Source of the DNA: BOKV01 sp049289295
GTDB lineage: Bacteria > Pseudomonadota > Alphaproteobacteria > Rhizobiales > Rhizobiaceae
Assembly: GCA_049289295.1 (NCBI GenBank)
Contig: JBATLL010000093.1
Location: forward strand, 136,209 to 200,208
Length of the DNA: 64,000 bases
Direction: 5' to 3'
In this document: positions 54,391 to 63,827 of the stretch, in pieces
Layout of the letters: every line of letters begins with the position of its first letter
How positions within the stretch are numbered: the first letter of the stretch is position 1
Translations under genes and position numbers: made by a program
Notes under the pieces: generated by a model
Told to the model about the DNA's origin: nothing
Seen by the model: only the letters and a program-made list of their open reading frames with translations
Databases searched by the model: none

Positions 54391-55770
54391 GGCCAGTCCG
54401 CCTTCACTCGTTTCCTTGTAGCGCTCGTTCATGTCGATGCCGGTCTGGCGCATGGTTTCAATGCATGCGTCCAGCGGCACGAAATGAACACCGTCGCCTT
54501 TCAGCGCCAGCGAGGCAGCCGTGACAGCCTTTACCGCACCAAGCGCATTGCGCTCGATGCACGGGACCTGAACCAGTCCGCCAACTGGATCGCAGGTCAT
54601 TCCAAGGTGATGCTCAAGGGCAATCTCCGCAGCGTTTTCGACCTGCTCGGGCGTGCCGCCAAGGACCTGCGCAAGACCCGCAGCAGCCATGGCGGACGCC
54701 GAACCGACCTCTCCCTGGCAACCGACTTCCGCCCCCGATATCGAAGCATTGTGCTTGATGATCCCCCCGACTGCCGCTGAAGCGAGCAGGAAGTCGCGAA
54801 TGCCGTTCTGGTCGGCATCGTCGTGGAAATGCACATAATAGCGGATGACTGCAGGAACCACTCCGGCTGCTCCGTTCGTAGGCGATGTGACGACCTTGCC
54901 GCCCGCTGCGTTTTCCTCGTTGACCGCCATCGCATAGACAGCCAGCCAGTCATTGGCGAGGAGAGGATTCCGGCGGTTCTGTTTCCACTCTTCCTGGAGC
55001 TTGTCGTGCATTGCCCGCGCCCGCCGCCGGACTTTCAGCCCGCCCGGCATGATGCCGTCACGCGCAATGCCGCGTTCAATACAGCCGCGCATCGCACTCC
55101 AGACGGAATCGAGACGCGCATCGAGCTCTTGACGGCTCATATGCGCTTCCTCGTTGGCGCGCTTCATCGCTGCAATTGAAAGCCCCGATCTGGCGGCCAT
55201 CGCGAGCATCTCGCGCGCATTGCGGAATGGCCAGGGTACATTCTTCTGCGCCGGTGCTCGCGTGCGATCCTTCATCGCCTCAAGCTCGGCTTCTGTCGCC
55301 ACGAATCCGCCGCCAATGGAAAAATAGTTTCGCTTCAGGAGCATTCTGCGTGCGCTGTCATGCGCGATGAACTGCATTCCGTTTGCATGGCCAGGCAATG
55401 GCGTCTTGCGATCAAGCACAAGATCCGTATCGGGATCGAAACGGTAAGCTGGGTGGCCAGCCGGGCGGACATGTTTTTGTTCCCGGATGGACGCCACGAT
55501 CTCATCCATGCGATCTGGATCAACCGTGTCAGGCAATTCACCGGCCAATCCGAGGATCACTGCACGGTCGGAAGCGTGCCCCACGCCTGTGAAGGCCAGC
55601 GACCCGTGCAGGGATACGCTGATATGGGCGACCTGCGCCCCATGCGGGCGTGGCCAGTCGCCTGAAACGATCTCCTCCAGGAAACGCGCGGCAGCCGTCA
55701 TGGGCCCCATCGTATGGGAACTCGAAGGGCCGATTCCGATTTTGTAGATGTCGAATACTGACAGGAACAT
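54370..55770 (-). CDS. sdaA: L-serine ammonia-lyase (single-chain, iron-sulfur)
   Basis: 466 residues. N-terminal SVFDIYKIGIGPSSSHTMGPM (substrate-binding Ser/His box) and C-terminal alpha domain with the cysteines of the 4Fe-4S cluster: ISGAEVGCQGEVGSA and MTCDPVGGLVQVPCIERN. It turns serine into pyruvate and ammonia. Start at MFLSVFD; six more codons upstream are possible. Its 3' end converges on putA. Confidence 0.95.
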   Translation of the reverse strand: MFLSVFDIYKIGIGPSSSHTMGPMTAAARFLEEIVSGDWPRPHGAQVAHISVSLHGSLAFTGVGHASDRAVILGLAGELPDTVDPDRMDEIVASIREQKHVRPAGHPAYRFDPDTDLVLDRKTPLPGHANGMQFIAHDSARRMLLKRNYFSIGGGFVATEAELEAMKDRTRAPAQKNVPWPFRNAREMLAMAARSGLSIAAMKRANEEAHMSRQELDARLDSVWSAMRGCIERGIARDGIMPGGLKVRRRARAMHDKLQEEWKQNRRNPLLANDWLAVYAMAVNEENAAGGKVVTSPTNGAAGVVPAVIRYYVHFHDDADQNGIRDFLLASAAVGGIIKHNASISGAEVGCQGEVGSASAMAAAGLAQVLGGTPEQVENAAEIALEHHLGMTCDPVGGLVQVPCIERNALGAVKAVTAASLALKGDGVHFVPLDACIETMRQTGIDMNERYKETSEGGLAVNIPEC

Positions 55771-55845
55771 CACGCCCCCCTCAACCAAGCTGGCTAAGGT
55801 TCATACAGAAAGCCCGGGATTGCCGATACTCTGTTCGCGCCACTG

Positions 55846-57264
55846 TTATTCGCTCTGGAGTTCGCGCGCTGTCGTGACGATGGTGTTGAAGGCGACATCC
55901 AGATCTGCCGCGCTGGTCTCGAACTGGCCAACGGAGACACGAATGACGAACCGGCCATCCAGCATCGTCTGGGTCAGGTAGATGATGCCTTCATCATTGA
56001 TCTTGTTGATGAGGCGCTGGTTGAGTTCATCAAGATTCTTGCCGTTCTGTCCCAGATAGCGGAACGAGAACAGGGACAGGACGGGTTCGCTGGCGATCTC
56101 GAAATCGGCTTCCGCGCGAAGCCGTTCAGCGAATTGCGATGTCCATTGTACATGGTTTCGGATCATCTGCCGCAGGCCCTCGAGCCCATGCGCGCGCAGT
56201 AGGAACCAGAGCTTGAGCGCCCGAAAACGCCTGCCAAGCGGCACGGACCATTCGGAATAGTTGATGATGTCGCTCTTGCCATGCGTTTCGAGATAGGCAG
56301 GCCTGATCGCCAGTGTACGCACGAGTTCATCCGGATTGCGCACGAAATGGGCCGCGCAATCGAATTGCGCTCCGAGCCATTTGTGGGGATTGAAAACAAC
56401 GGAGTGGGCTCTCTCCACGCCCGCCCACAGGTGACGGAATTCGGGGCAGATCATTGCCGAGCCGGCCCAGGCTGCATCGACGTGAACCATCAGGCCATGG
56501 CGTTCGGCAACATCGCAGACCGCCGCCACATCGTCCGTTCCGCCGACGCCCGTCCCGCCCACGCATGCAATAATGCCTGCAGGCAGCAGCCCCTTGCTGC
56601 GATCTTCGACGATGGCTGCCTCCAGAGCGGCCGCATCCATTGAGCGCCGCTGTCCCCTGGTCGCTATCCTGACCAGGTTTTCCTGACCGATGCCTGCGAT
56701 CCAGATGGCACGATCAATGGAAGTATGCACCTCGTTGGAGGAATAGATCCGCACGGTCCTGCCGCTTGCCAGACCCTTGAGATTGCCCTGCCATTCAAGG
56801 GCTCGTTCGCGCATGGTCAGGACTGCAGCCAGTGTGGCCGTCGAGGCTGAATCCTGGAGCACGCCGTCAAAGCCATCAGGCAGGCCGAGGGCCTGGCGCA
56901 GCCAGTCCATCACCTTCGTTTCCAGTTCGGTGGCCGCAGGTGAAGTCTGCCAAAGCATGCATTGCGCTGCCATGGCTGTAACCAGATACTCGGCTATGAC
57001 GGAAACCGGCGCGGAATTGGCGGGGAAGTAGGCAAGGAAACGCGGGTGCTGCCAATGGGTCATGCCAGGCACGATGATCCGCTCGAAATCCGCGAATATC
57101 TCTTCCATTGGCTCGCCCTTTTCGGGCGCCGCCGGACCAATCTGGCTCGCTATCTGTCCTGGTTCGACCTGTGCCCGTACTGGCAGGGTTGCGAGCCGCG
57201 CGCGATAATCCGCACCCCAGTCGGAAGCCTTGCGTGACCAGCGACGGAACCAATCCCCGTTCAT
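55846..57264 (-). CDS. PLP-dependent amino acid decarboxylase (aromatic/group II)
   Basis: 472 residues. Group II decarboxylase: GMTHWQHPRFLAYFPAN near the N-terminus, VHVDAAWAGSAMI with the PLP-contacting Asp, and the PLP Lys in FNPHKWLGAQFDCA. It resembles aromatic-L-amino-acid decarboxylases of tyrosine/tryptophan; the exact amino acid is not determined. Its ATG overlaps the transaminase stop by four bases, so it is the third gene of a coupled pyrC-dat-decarboxylase set. Confidence 0.88.
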   Translation of the reverse strand: MNGDWFRRWSRKASDWGADYRARLATLPVRAQVEPGQIASQIGPAAPEKGEPMEEIFADFERIIVPGMTHWQHPRFLAYFPANSAPVSVIAEYLVTAMAAQCMLWQTSPAATELETKVMDWLRQALGLPDGFDGVLQDSASTATLAAVLTMRERALEWQGNLKGLASGRTVRIYSSNEVHTSIDRAIWIAGIGQENLVRIATRGQRRSMDAAALEAAIVEDRSKGLLPAGIIACVGGTGVGGTDDVAAVCDVAERHGLMVHVDAAWAGSAMICPEFRHLWAGVERAHSVVFNPHKWLGAQFDCAAHFVRNPDELVRTLAIRPAYLETHGKSDIINYSEWSVPLGRRFRALKLWFLLRAHGLEGLRQMIRNHVQWTSQFAERLRAEADFEIASEPVLSLFSFRYLGQNGKNLDELNQRLINKINDEGIIYLTQTMLDGRFVIRVSVGQFETSAADLDVAFNTIVTTARELQSE

Positions 57265-58106
57265 GCCTTGAGCGCCTCCTCGATATAGAGCTGGCGCAGC
57301 CGCAGTGTCAGTGTGCCCGGATTGCCATTTCCAATCAGCTTTCCGTCAATCGAAACGACAGGCATGACGAAGGTCGTGGCGCTGGTGACGAAGGCCTCGT
57401 CGGCATCCTTCGCTTCGTCGGCCGTGAAGGCGCGTTCCTCGATCCTCAGCCCGTCTTCGGCCGCAAGCCGCAGCACGGCCTTCCTGGTAATGCCATGCAG
57501 GATGTCGTTTGACAGCTGTCGCGTGATGATGGCGCCGCCCTTGATGATCCAGGCATTGTTCGAAGTGCCTTCCGTCACGAACCCGTCCTCGACAAGCCAT
57601 GCATCGTCTGCGCCTGCGTCCATTGCCGCTTGCTTGGCAATGGAGGGCGCAAGCAATTGCACGGTCTTGATATCGCGCCTGCGCCAGCGGATATCCGGCA
57701 TGGTGACGACGGAAAAGCCGCGATGAACGGCGGGATTCTCGGCCAGATTCTTTTCCTGCGTGAACAGCACCATCGAAGGGACCGGGTTGGCCGGGAATGC
57801 GAAATCACGGTCCGCCACACCGCGACTGACCTGCAGGTAGAGCGCGCCTTCCACAAGGTTGTTACGGCGAACCATCTCCAGCTGGATGGCTTCGATTTCA
57901 GCGTCGCTTTTCTGGAAATCGAGCTTCAGTTCGCACAGCGAACGCCTCAATCTTGCAAGGTGAGCGCCATTGTCGACCAACTTGCCACGCAGCACTGACG
58001 TCACTTCATACACGCCATCGGCGAACAGAAAGCCGCGGTCGAATACGGAAATCCTTGCATCTTCCTCGCGCAGGAAATCTCCGTTTACATAAACGGTGCG
58101 GCTCAT
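57261..58106 (-). CDS. dat: D-amino-acid transaminase
   Basis: 281 residues, class IV aminotransferase. NGDFLREEDARISVFDRG is the opening signature; the PLP Lys lies in RDIKTVQLLAPSIAKQAA (K of DIKT), with TEGTSNNAWI and TSATTFVMPVVSIDG downstream. It interconverts D-alanine and D-glutamate, feeding peptidoglycan, and is coupled by ATGA overlaps to pyrC upstream and to the decarboxylase downstream. Branched-chain transaminase is the less likely alternative. Confidence 0.88.
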   Translation of the reverse strand: MSRTVYVNGDFLREEDARISVFDRGFLFADGVYEVTSVLRGKLVDNGAHLARLRRSLCELKLDFQKSDAEIEAIQLEMVRRNNLVEGALYLQVSRGVADRDFAFPANPVPSMVLFTQEKNLAENPAVHRGFSVVTMPDIRWRRRDIKTVQLLAPSIAKQAAMDAGADDAWLVEDGFVTEGTSNNAWIIKGGAIITRQLSNDILHGITRKAVLRLAAEDGLRIEERAFTADEAKDADEAFVTSATTFVMPVVSIDGKLIGNGNPGTLTLRLRQLYIEEALKA

Positions 58107-59146
58107 GTCCTTTCAACCTCCCAGTAAATCGCGAACATCGGGTCAAACACGGTCACCGGTCCAGCTCCCGTTTCAATGCGGGTTGGAAACGCTACCGGCT
58201 TTCCGCGCCTGACCAAGCGGATGGTCTCCTGGCTTGGCGGCATGCCGTACCAGTTCGCGCCATGCTCGGATACAAAGCCTTCAAGGCGATCCAGTGCCCT
58301 TTCCTCCTCGAACACATGGGCGAGGCAGGACAGCGCATTTGGCGCAGTAAAGCAGCCAGCACATCCGCAGGCTGCTTCCTTGAGGGGATCGGCATGGGGC
58401 GCTGAATCGGTGCCGAGGAAGAAGCGGTGATCGCCCGAAGTGGCCGCTGCGCGCAGCGCCAGCCGGTGGGTTTCACGCTTTGCCACCGGCAGGCAGTAAT
58501 AGTGCGGTCGAATACCTCCGGCCAGAATTGCATTCCTGCTGATGATCAGGTGATGCACAGTCAGCGTTGCCGCCATGTTCTGCGGCTGGGAGGAAACATA
58601 GTCGACGCCCTCGCGCGTCGTCACATGCTCCATCGTGATCCTGAGTTCTGGAATGCGCTGGCGCAGCGGATCAAGCACTGTATCGATGAACACCGCTTCC
58701 CGGTCGAAAATGTCGATCTGTGAATCTGTCACTTCACCATGCACGCAAAGCGGCATGCCGATCTTCGCCATGCGCTCCAGCACCCGATAGACACTTGCCA
58801 GGTCGCGCACACCTGATGCGGAATTGGTCGTGGCACCCGCCGGATAGAGCTTGACTGCGCGAGCGATACCGCTTGCATAGGCGTGTTCCACATCGTCTGC
58901 GTCCGTCGTCTCGGTCAGATACAAGGTCATGACCGGCTCGAAATCGCTTCCCTGCGGCAGGGCCGCCATGATGCGATCACGGTAGCTGTTGGCCTGCTGT
59001 GCAGTAACGACGGGCGGCACGAGGTTCGGCATGATGATTGCCCGGCCGAAATCGTTGGCGGTATGCGCCACGACACCGCTGAGCATTTCGCCGTCGCGAA
59101 GATGCAGGTGCCAGTCGTCTGGTTTCTTCAAGGTGATGCTGTTCAC
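58103..59146 (-). CDS. pyrC: Dihydroorotase (E. coli PyrC type)
   Basis: 347 residues. Metal-binding DWHLHLRDGEML (two His), a Lys in AVKLYPAGAT (carbamylated), ITMEHVTTREGVDY, and FLGTDSAPHA with the catalytic Asp. It cyclises carbamoyl-aspartate in pyrimidine synthesis. First gene of the coupled three-gene run; the upstream gap (59147-59276) holds its promoter but none is obvious. Confidence 0.95.
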   Translation of the reverse strand: MNSITLKKPDDWHLHLRDGEMLSGVVAHTANDFGRAIIMPNLVPPVVTAQQANSYRDRIMAALPQGSDFEPVMTLYLTETTDADDVEHAYASGIARAVKLYPAGATTNSASGVRDLASVYRVLERMAKIGMPLCVHGEVTDSQIDIFDREAVFIDTVLDPLRQRIPELRITMEHVTTREGVDYVSSQPQNMAATLTVHHLIISRNAILAGGIRPHYYCLPVAKRETHRLALRAAATSGDHRFFLGTDSAPHADPLKEAACGCAGCFTAPNALSCLAHVFEEERALDRLEGFVSEHGANWYGMPPSQETIRLVRRGKPVAFPTRIETGAGPVTVFDPMFAIYWEVERT

Positions 59147-59276
59147 GTCATCCTGCCGGTCTGGGTTGGCATGTAGGCCCGCAATGGCATCATCATCTAT
59201 TGAAGTGTGTTCTCATCGGCAATGGAGTTGTGCAAACAAACACGGGCTTGCGCATGCTTGTGCGCCGGTCGCATGG

Positions 59277-60251
59277 CTATGCGCCAGTTGACGGCCTCGA
59301 AAGATCGCTGAAGCCGATCAGCCGTTTGCGCTTCTCGTCCCACAACGCCAGCCGCACGCATTTCAGGCTTTCCGTGACACTGAGACGGCTGATTTCGCGC
59401 AGTTGCGGATAGGCCTTCAACACTGTCGGAAGGCGGTAGAATGGTATCTTGCTGCACAGATGATGCACATGGTGAATTCCGATATAGCCGGTGATCCATT
59501 GCAGTGGTTCGGGCAGGTCATAATATGAACTCCCGTGCAATGCTGCGCCGTGGCGATCCCATTCGGGTTCCTGTGCCCATACCGTGTGTTCGAACTGGTG
59601 CTGGACATAAAAGAGCCACACGCCGAACGTGCCCGCGAGCACGACGATTGGCAGGTGAACGAACAGCAATGTCTTCAGTCCGAAGAGCCAGACCATCGCC
59701 ACAGCCAGAAGAAGGATGCCGAGATTCGTCGCCATTGCGCTCGCCCAGGGCTTCCAGTCCCTGCCCATCAGGCCCACCGGCAGACGATGCTGCAACAGGA
59801 ACAGATAGGATGGTCCAAGCACGAACAGCACGAAGGGATTGCGGTAGATCCGGTAGGCAAGTCGCCGCATTTTCGGCAGTGCCAGATATTCTTCGACGGT
59901 CAGCGTATCAACATCGCCGATGCCGCGCCGTGCCAGATTTCCCGAACTGGCATGGTGGAGCGCATGCGTCCTCTTCCACCAGTCATATGGCGTGAACGTC
60001 AGAACGCCGAGAATGCGCCCCGTCCAGTCATTGAGTGTCTTGTGGGGAAAGAAGGAGCCATGCCCGCAATCGTGCTGAATGATGAACAGGCGCACCAGAA
60101 ATCCGGCGGCAGGCAGGACGAGCGGCAAGGCAATCCAGTATCCCGCTTGCAGCGAGATGCACAAGGTTGTCCAAAGCGCTACGAGCGGCAATGCGGTCAC
60201 GGCTATTTCGTAAAGGCCACGACCAGTGCTTGCTTCGCCAAATGTTGCCAA
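59277..60251 (-). CDS. Fatty acid desaturase, start codon uncertain
   Basis: 324 residues from a TTG at 60251. Three His boxes of membrane di-iron desaturases: HDCGH (about 60), HALHH (about 96) and HHVHH (about 265), with four to five hydrophobic helices (about 14-52, 140-160, 175-225). There is no ATG between the in-frame stop at 60345-60347 and the core. The upstream codons read NLARTL and look like coding sequence, so the true start may be a CTG or TTG up to 60317. Positional specificity (delta-12/omega-6 like) is not decided. Confidence 0.8.
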   Translation of the reverse strand: MATFGEASTGRGLYEIAVTALPLVALWTTLCISLQAGYWIALPLVLPAAGFLVRLFIIQHDCGHGSFFPHKTLNDWTGRILGVLTFTPYDWWKRTHALHHASSGNLARRGIGDVDTLTVEEYLALPKMRRLAYRIYRNPFVLFVLGPSYLFLLQHRLPVGLMGRDWKPWASAMATNLGILLLAVAMVWLFGLKTLLFVHLPIVVLAGTFGVWLFYVQHQFEHTVWAQEPEWDRHGAALHGSSYYDLPEPLQWITGYIGIHHVHHLCSKIPFYRLPTVLKAYPQLREISRLSVTESLKCVRLALWDEKRKRLIGFSDLSRPSTGA

Positions 60252-60481
60252 TGTTCGCGCCAGATTGCGCGGTTCTATTGCCGGCCTAGCGCCAGGCTTG
60301 CTGGATAAATTGAGCAGCGCCCCGTTCCCTGTCTTGTGCCGCCGTTACGACGATCCTTGATTCGCCTGAATAGTAACATGGCATTGAATGTCAGTATGCA
60401 GTCGAAGATGCCGCATGCATTGCTTGCAGCGAGTGCCGCTGGCTGGCTTATAACCAGTGTTCAGGCAGGCGCCTTCATGGC

Positions 60482-61822
60482 TCACACGCGCCCCAGTATG
60501 ATGTTTTCGATCAGCTTGTCGCGCCCGTAAATGTCGTCAAAATTCGACACTTTGCCATCATCGCCCACCCACAGGGTAAAATAGCCCAGATGGACCGGAA
60601 TCGGTTTGCGCAGCTTCGCCTGCAGCGTCTTGCCCGACTGGATCAACCCGTTGATCTGCTGGGCTGACAGGGTTCCGTCCAGTCCATGAAGAAGGGCTGC
60701 CCATTCGACCGGCTTGTCGACCCTGATACAGCCATGGGAAAGCGCGCGATCATTCTTGTCGAACAGTTGCCGGGACGATGTATCGTGCAGATAGACATTG
60801 AACCGGTTGGGGAAGAGGAACTTCACCACACCCAGCACATTGTCTGGCCCAGCCGGCTGAACGATCCTGTATGGAAACTTGCGCGCGCTGACCGATGACC
60901 AGTCGATCGCCCGGGCATTCATGGCGGGCGCATCCGCTTCCCAGCTCGTGTAAAGCACATATCCCTTTTTCTGGAGATAGGATGGGTCCTGTCGCAGTTT
61001 GGGGAGGACCTCATTACCCGCGATCGAAGGCGTTATCGTCCATGTCGGATTGAATTCCGACATCTGGATATTATCCGAGAACATCGGCGTCTTGTGGTAG
61101 GCCTCGCCCACGATCACCCGACGACGGTCAACCGTTTTTCCCTTCTCGCGCGTGTACATCAGGAAGGCAGCTGTGTTGACGAAGACATGCCTGTCGCCGA
61201 GGTCCCGCGGCAGCCACCGCCACCGCTCCATGTTCGTCACGATCTTGCGTTGCATTGCCGGATCGCTGGTGCGCTGCAACAACTCACGCAAATAGCGGTA
61301 CTGACTGTGCTGCGGCCGCAGCCGTTCCATCACCTTGGCCACGCCATTCTTGTCCAGCGAACCCAGCAGCGCCACAAGATCGAGCTTCTTGCGGGCGATG
61401 ACGATATCGGGCTCCGTGATCGAAGGTGTCGTGCGACCGCCATGCAGGTCGCGTGCGAACTTGTGCGCCGATTCTGACAGGTAGAGTTCGAGCGCGCTGA
61501 GGTGATCACCGGAAAGCTGGGCGTAGTTGCCTGGCAATCCGGACAGGTAGTCCCTGGGATCAAGTCCATCGGCCGGGGCGTTGGCAAGCACTTTCGCAAG
61601 TTCCTGACCGCGCGGGGACAAGCCCATATTGCCGGTCCAGATGCCCTTGAAGAACTGGCGTTTGTAGAACGCCATCAAGGGTCCCGAATCGACAACCCTG
61701 CCGTTCCAGTTGATTGCCTGGGTGTTGGCGAACTTGAGCACACTGGCGGCATTGGCACCGCTGCCGAGCATGGCTAACCAGGTGCCCGCGATAATCATCA
61801 GCAGTTTTGCGGTGCGAAACAT
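60482..61822 (-). CDS. YcbB-type L,D-transpeptidase
   Basis: 446 residues. Signal peptide (LLMIIAGTWLAMLGSGANA, cleavage after ANA at about 27). An N-terminal helical domain (about 45-190) precedes the YkuD/L,D-transpeptidase domain with the catalytic SHGCIRVDKP and the LHDTSSRQLFDK lid found in YcbB proteins. It makes 3-3 crosslinks in peptidoglycan. Start at 61822 follows GGAGAC. Divergent from the TetR gene. Confidence 0.92.
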   Translation of the reverse strand: MFRTAKLLMIIAGTWLAMLGSGANAASVLKFANTQAINWNGRVVDSGPLMAFYKRQFFKGIWTGNMGLSPRGQELAKVLANAPADGLDPRDYLSGLPGNYAQLSGDHLSALELYLSESAHKFARDLHGGRTTPSITEPDIVIARKKLDLVALLGSLDKNGVAKVMERLRPQHSQYRYLRELLQRTSDPAMQRKIVTNMERWRWLPRDLGDRHVFVNTAAFLMYTREKGKTVDRRRVIVGEAYHKTPMFSDNIQMSEFNPTWTITPSIAGNEVLPKLRQDPSYLQKKGYVLYTSWEADAPAMNARAIDWSSVSARKFPYRIVQPAGPDNVLGVVKFLFPNRFNVYLHDTSSRQLFDKNDRALSHGCIRVDKPVEWAALLHGLDGTLSAQQINGLIQSGKTLQAKLRKPIPVHLGYFTLWVGDDGKVSNFDDIYGRDKLIENIILGRV

Positions 61823-61973
61823 CAATTGTCTCCGGATCAGCCTATCTGCCACCATGGGTGGTCATACTATTTGGTACGCTGCAATTCGCAAACAAGGTTC
61901 TTGTGTGCCCGGTCAGCCGTCTGGCCAGCAGGCGCCAGCGACGGACATGCATGCAACATGGGAAGGGACCCAC

Positions 61974-62002
61974 TTGACGAAAGGGCTTGCTTTGCTATTA
62001 AA
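61974..62002 (+). promoter_or_regulatory. Sigma-70 promoter of the TetR-ivd operon
   Basis: TTGACG at 61974-61979, a 17-base spacer and TATTAA at 61997-62002. The -35 matches five of six consensus bases. The palindrome at 62006-62019 covers the expected transcription start, so a bound repressor would block it. Confidence 0.7.
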
Positions 62003-62005
62003 TGA

Positions 62006-62019
62006 ATGAACGTTCATTT
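62006..62019. promoter_or_regulatory. TetR-type operator palindrome
   Basis: A perfect 14-base palindrome (AATGAAC followed by its complement GTTCATT) placed just after the -10 box and 15 bases before the TetR start codon. The size and A/T-G-A-A-C arms are usual for TetR operators, so autorepression is likely. Confidence 0.75.
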
Positions 62020-62033
62020 ATATTGGATGAGAA

Positions 62034-62645
62034 ATGGCGAGAACTGCAGGCTCGACCGGCGAGAAGACTTCCCAGGCTGTCGAAAAGGCGGCGCTGGAAC
62101 TTTTTGCCAGGCATGGCTATGCCGCCGTTTCCATGCGTCAGATTGCTTCTGAAGTGGGTGTGCAACCCGGCGCGCTTTACAACCATTTCCCAGCTAAGCA
62201 GGACCTGCTTCTAGCCGTGATGCGGAACCACATGCATCGCCTGCTGGAGGCCTGGGAACTGGAAAGCCGCAGGTTTTCCAGCGCCCGAGCGGCATTTGAG
62301 GGCTTTGTGCGCTTTCACCTGCGTTATCACCTCGACAAGCCCGATGCAGTCTTTGTCTCCTACATGGAATTGCGCAGCCTTGAGCCGCAGAACTTCCGGG
62401 AGATCGAAGGCATGCGCCGCTACTATGAGGGGTTCTTGCGCAAGATCATTTCACGTGGCGTCGATGATGGCATCTTCGAAGCTGTCGACGTGCCGGTTGC
62501 TGCGATGGCGATCATCTCGATGCTGACGGGCGTGACCACCTGGTACAAGGCCGGCGGAAGACTGGACGCACGCGACGTCGAGAACATTTATCTGGACATG
62601 GCGTTGCGCAGTGTTGGCGTGGCGACCGAACTGCAGGCAGCCTGA
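62034..62645 (+). CDS. TetR-family regulator of leucine/isovalerate catabolism
   Basis: 203 residues. N-terminal helix-turn-helix (FARHGYAAVSMRQIASEVGVQPGALYNHFPAKQDLL as consecutive helices, about residues 25-60) and a helical ligand domain. It is read in the same direction as the isovaleryl-CoA dehydrogenase gene 12 bases downstream. A role like the LiuQ/TetR regulators, with an acyl-CoA of the leucine route as ligand, is inferred from position. Confidence 0.85.
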   Translation: MARTAGSTGEKTSQAVEKAALELFARHGYAAVSMRQIASEVGVQPGALYNHFPAKQDLLLAVMRNHMHRLLEAWELESRRFSSARAAFEGFVRFHLRYHLDKPDAVFVSYMELRSLEPQNFREIEGMRRYYEGFLRKIISRGVDDGIFEAVDVPVAAMAIISMLTGVTTWYKAGGRLDARDVENIYLDMALRSVGVATELQAA

Positions 62646-62657
62646 AGAAGGGAAGGA

Positions 62658-63827
62658 ATGACAATGTTTCATGCGAGCATGAATTTCGCGCTAGGTGAGG
62701 AAATCGAGGCGCTGCGGACAATGGTGCATGACTGGGCACAGGCGCGTGTCGCGCCAATGGCAGCCGAAATTGACAAGACCAATCAGTTCCCGGCCGAATT
62801 GTGGAAGGAAATGGGAGATCTTGGCCTGCTTGGTATCACAGTCGAGGAAGAATATGGCGGTGCCGACATGGGATATCTTGCCCATGCGGTTGCGGTCGAG
62901 GAAATCGCGCGAGCCTCAGCCTCGGTGTCCCTTTCCTACGGTGCCCACTCCAATCTGTGCGTGAACCAGATCAAGCTGAACGGCACGTCCCCGCAGAAGC
63001 AGAAATATCTGCCGGGCTTGGTTTCGGGCGCTCACGTTGGCGCATTGGCGATGTCGGAGGCCGGTGCCGGTTCCGACGTTGTGTCGATGAAACTGCGCGC
63101 CGAAAAGCGCAATGACCACTATCGGCTCAATGGCACGAAATACTGGATCACCAACGGACCCGATGCTGACACGCTCGTCGTCTATGCCAAGACCGACCCT
63201 GATGCCGGTCCGCGCGGCATGACTGCCTTCATCATCGAGAAGTCTATGAAAGGCTTCTCGACTTCGGCTCCTTTCCACAAGCTCGGCATGCGTGGTTCGA
63301 ACACCGGTGAACTCATTTTCGAGGACTGTGAAGTGCCTTTCGAGAACGTCCTGGGAGAAGAAGGCCGGGGCGTAAACGTTCTCATGTCCGGTCTCGACTA
63401 TGAGCGCGTGGTGCTGTCGGGAATTGGCGTCGGCGTCATGCATGCCTGCCTCGACCACATGATGCCCTACATGCATGAGCGCAGGCAGTTCGGCCAGAAG
63501 ATCGGCGATTTCCAGCTGATGCAGGGCAAGATCGCCGACATCTACGCTGCCATGAATTCCGCCCGCGCCTATGTCTATGCCGTAGCCGCGTCCTGCGACC
63601 GTGGCGAGGTGACGCGCCAGGATGCTGCTGCCTGTGTGCTTTATGCCTCGGAAAAGGCCATGGAAGTTTCCGTGCAGGCGGTGCAGGCCTTTGGCGGCGC
63701 AGGCTATCTCGATGACAGCCCGGTTTCGCGCATCATGCGGGATGCAAAACTCATGGAGATCGGTGCTGGAACATCGGAAATCCGCCGCATGCTGATTGGT
63801 CGCGAACTGATGAAGGTCACGGGATAA
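62658..63827 (+). CDS. ivd: Isovaleryl-CoA dehydrogenase
   Basis: 389 residues, acyl-CoA dehydrogenase fold. MSEAGAGSDVVSMK (FAD/substrate site), WITNGPDADTLVVYAKT, and the C-terminal QAFGGAGYLDDSPVSRIMRDAK with GTSEIRRMLIGREL. Glu249 in LDYERVVLSG is at the position of the catalytic base particular to isovaleryl-CoA dehydrogenases. It oxidises isovaleryl-CoA to 3-methylcrotonyl-CoA. Start ATG 62658 or 62664. Its TAA overlaps the next ATG. Confidence 0.93.
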   Translation: MTMFHASMNFALGEEIEALRTMVHDWAQARVAPMAAEIDKTNQFPAELWKEMGDLGLLGITVEEEYGGADMGYLAHAVAVEEIARASASVSLSYGAHSNLCVNQIKLNGTSPQKQKYLPGLVSGAHVGALAMSEAGAGSDVVSMKLRAEKRNDHYRLNGTKYWITNGPDADTLVVYAKTDPDAGPRGMTAFIIEKSMKGFSTSAPFHKLGMRGSNTGELIFEDCEVPFENVLGEEGRGVNVLMSGLDYERVVLSGIGVGVMHACLDHMMPYMHERRQFGQKIGDFQLMQGKIADIYAAMNSARAYVYAVAASCDRGEVTRQDAAACVLYASEKAMEVSVQAVQAFGGAGYLDDSPVSRIMRDAKLMEIGAGTSEIRRMLIGRELMKVTG

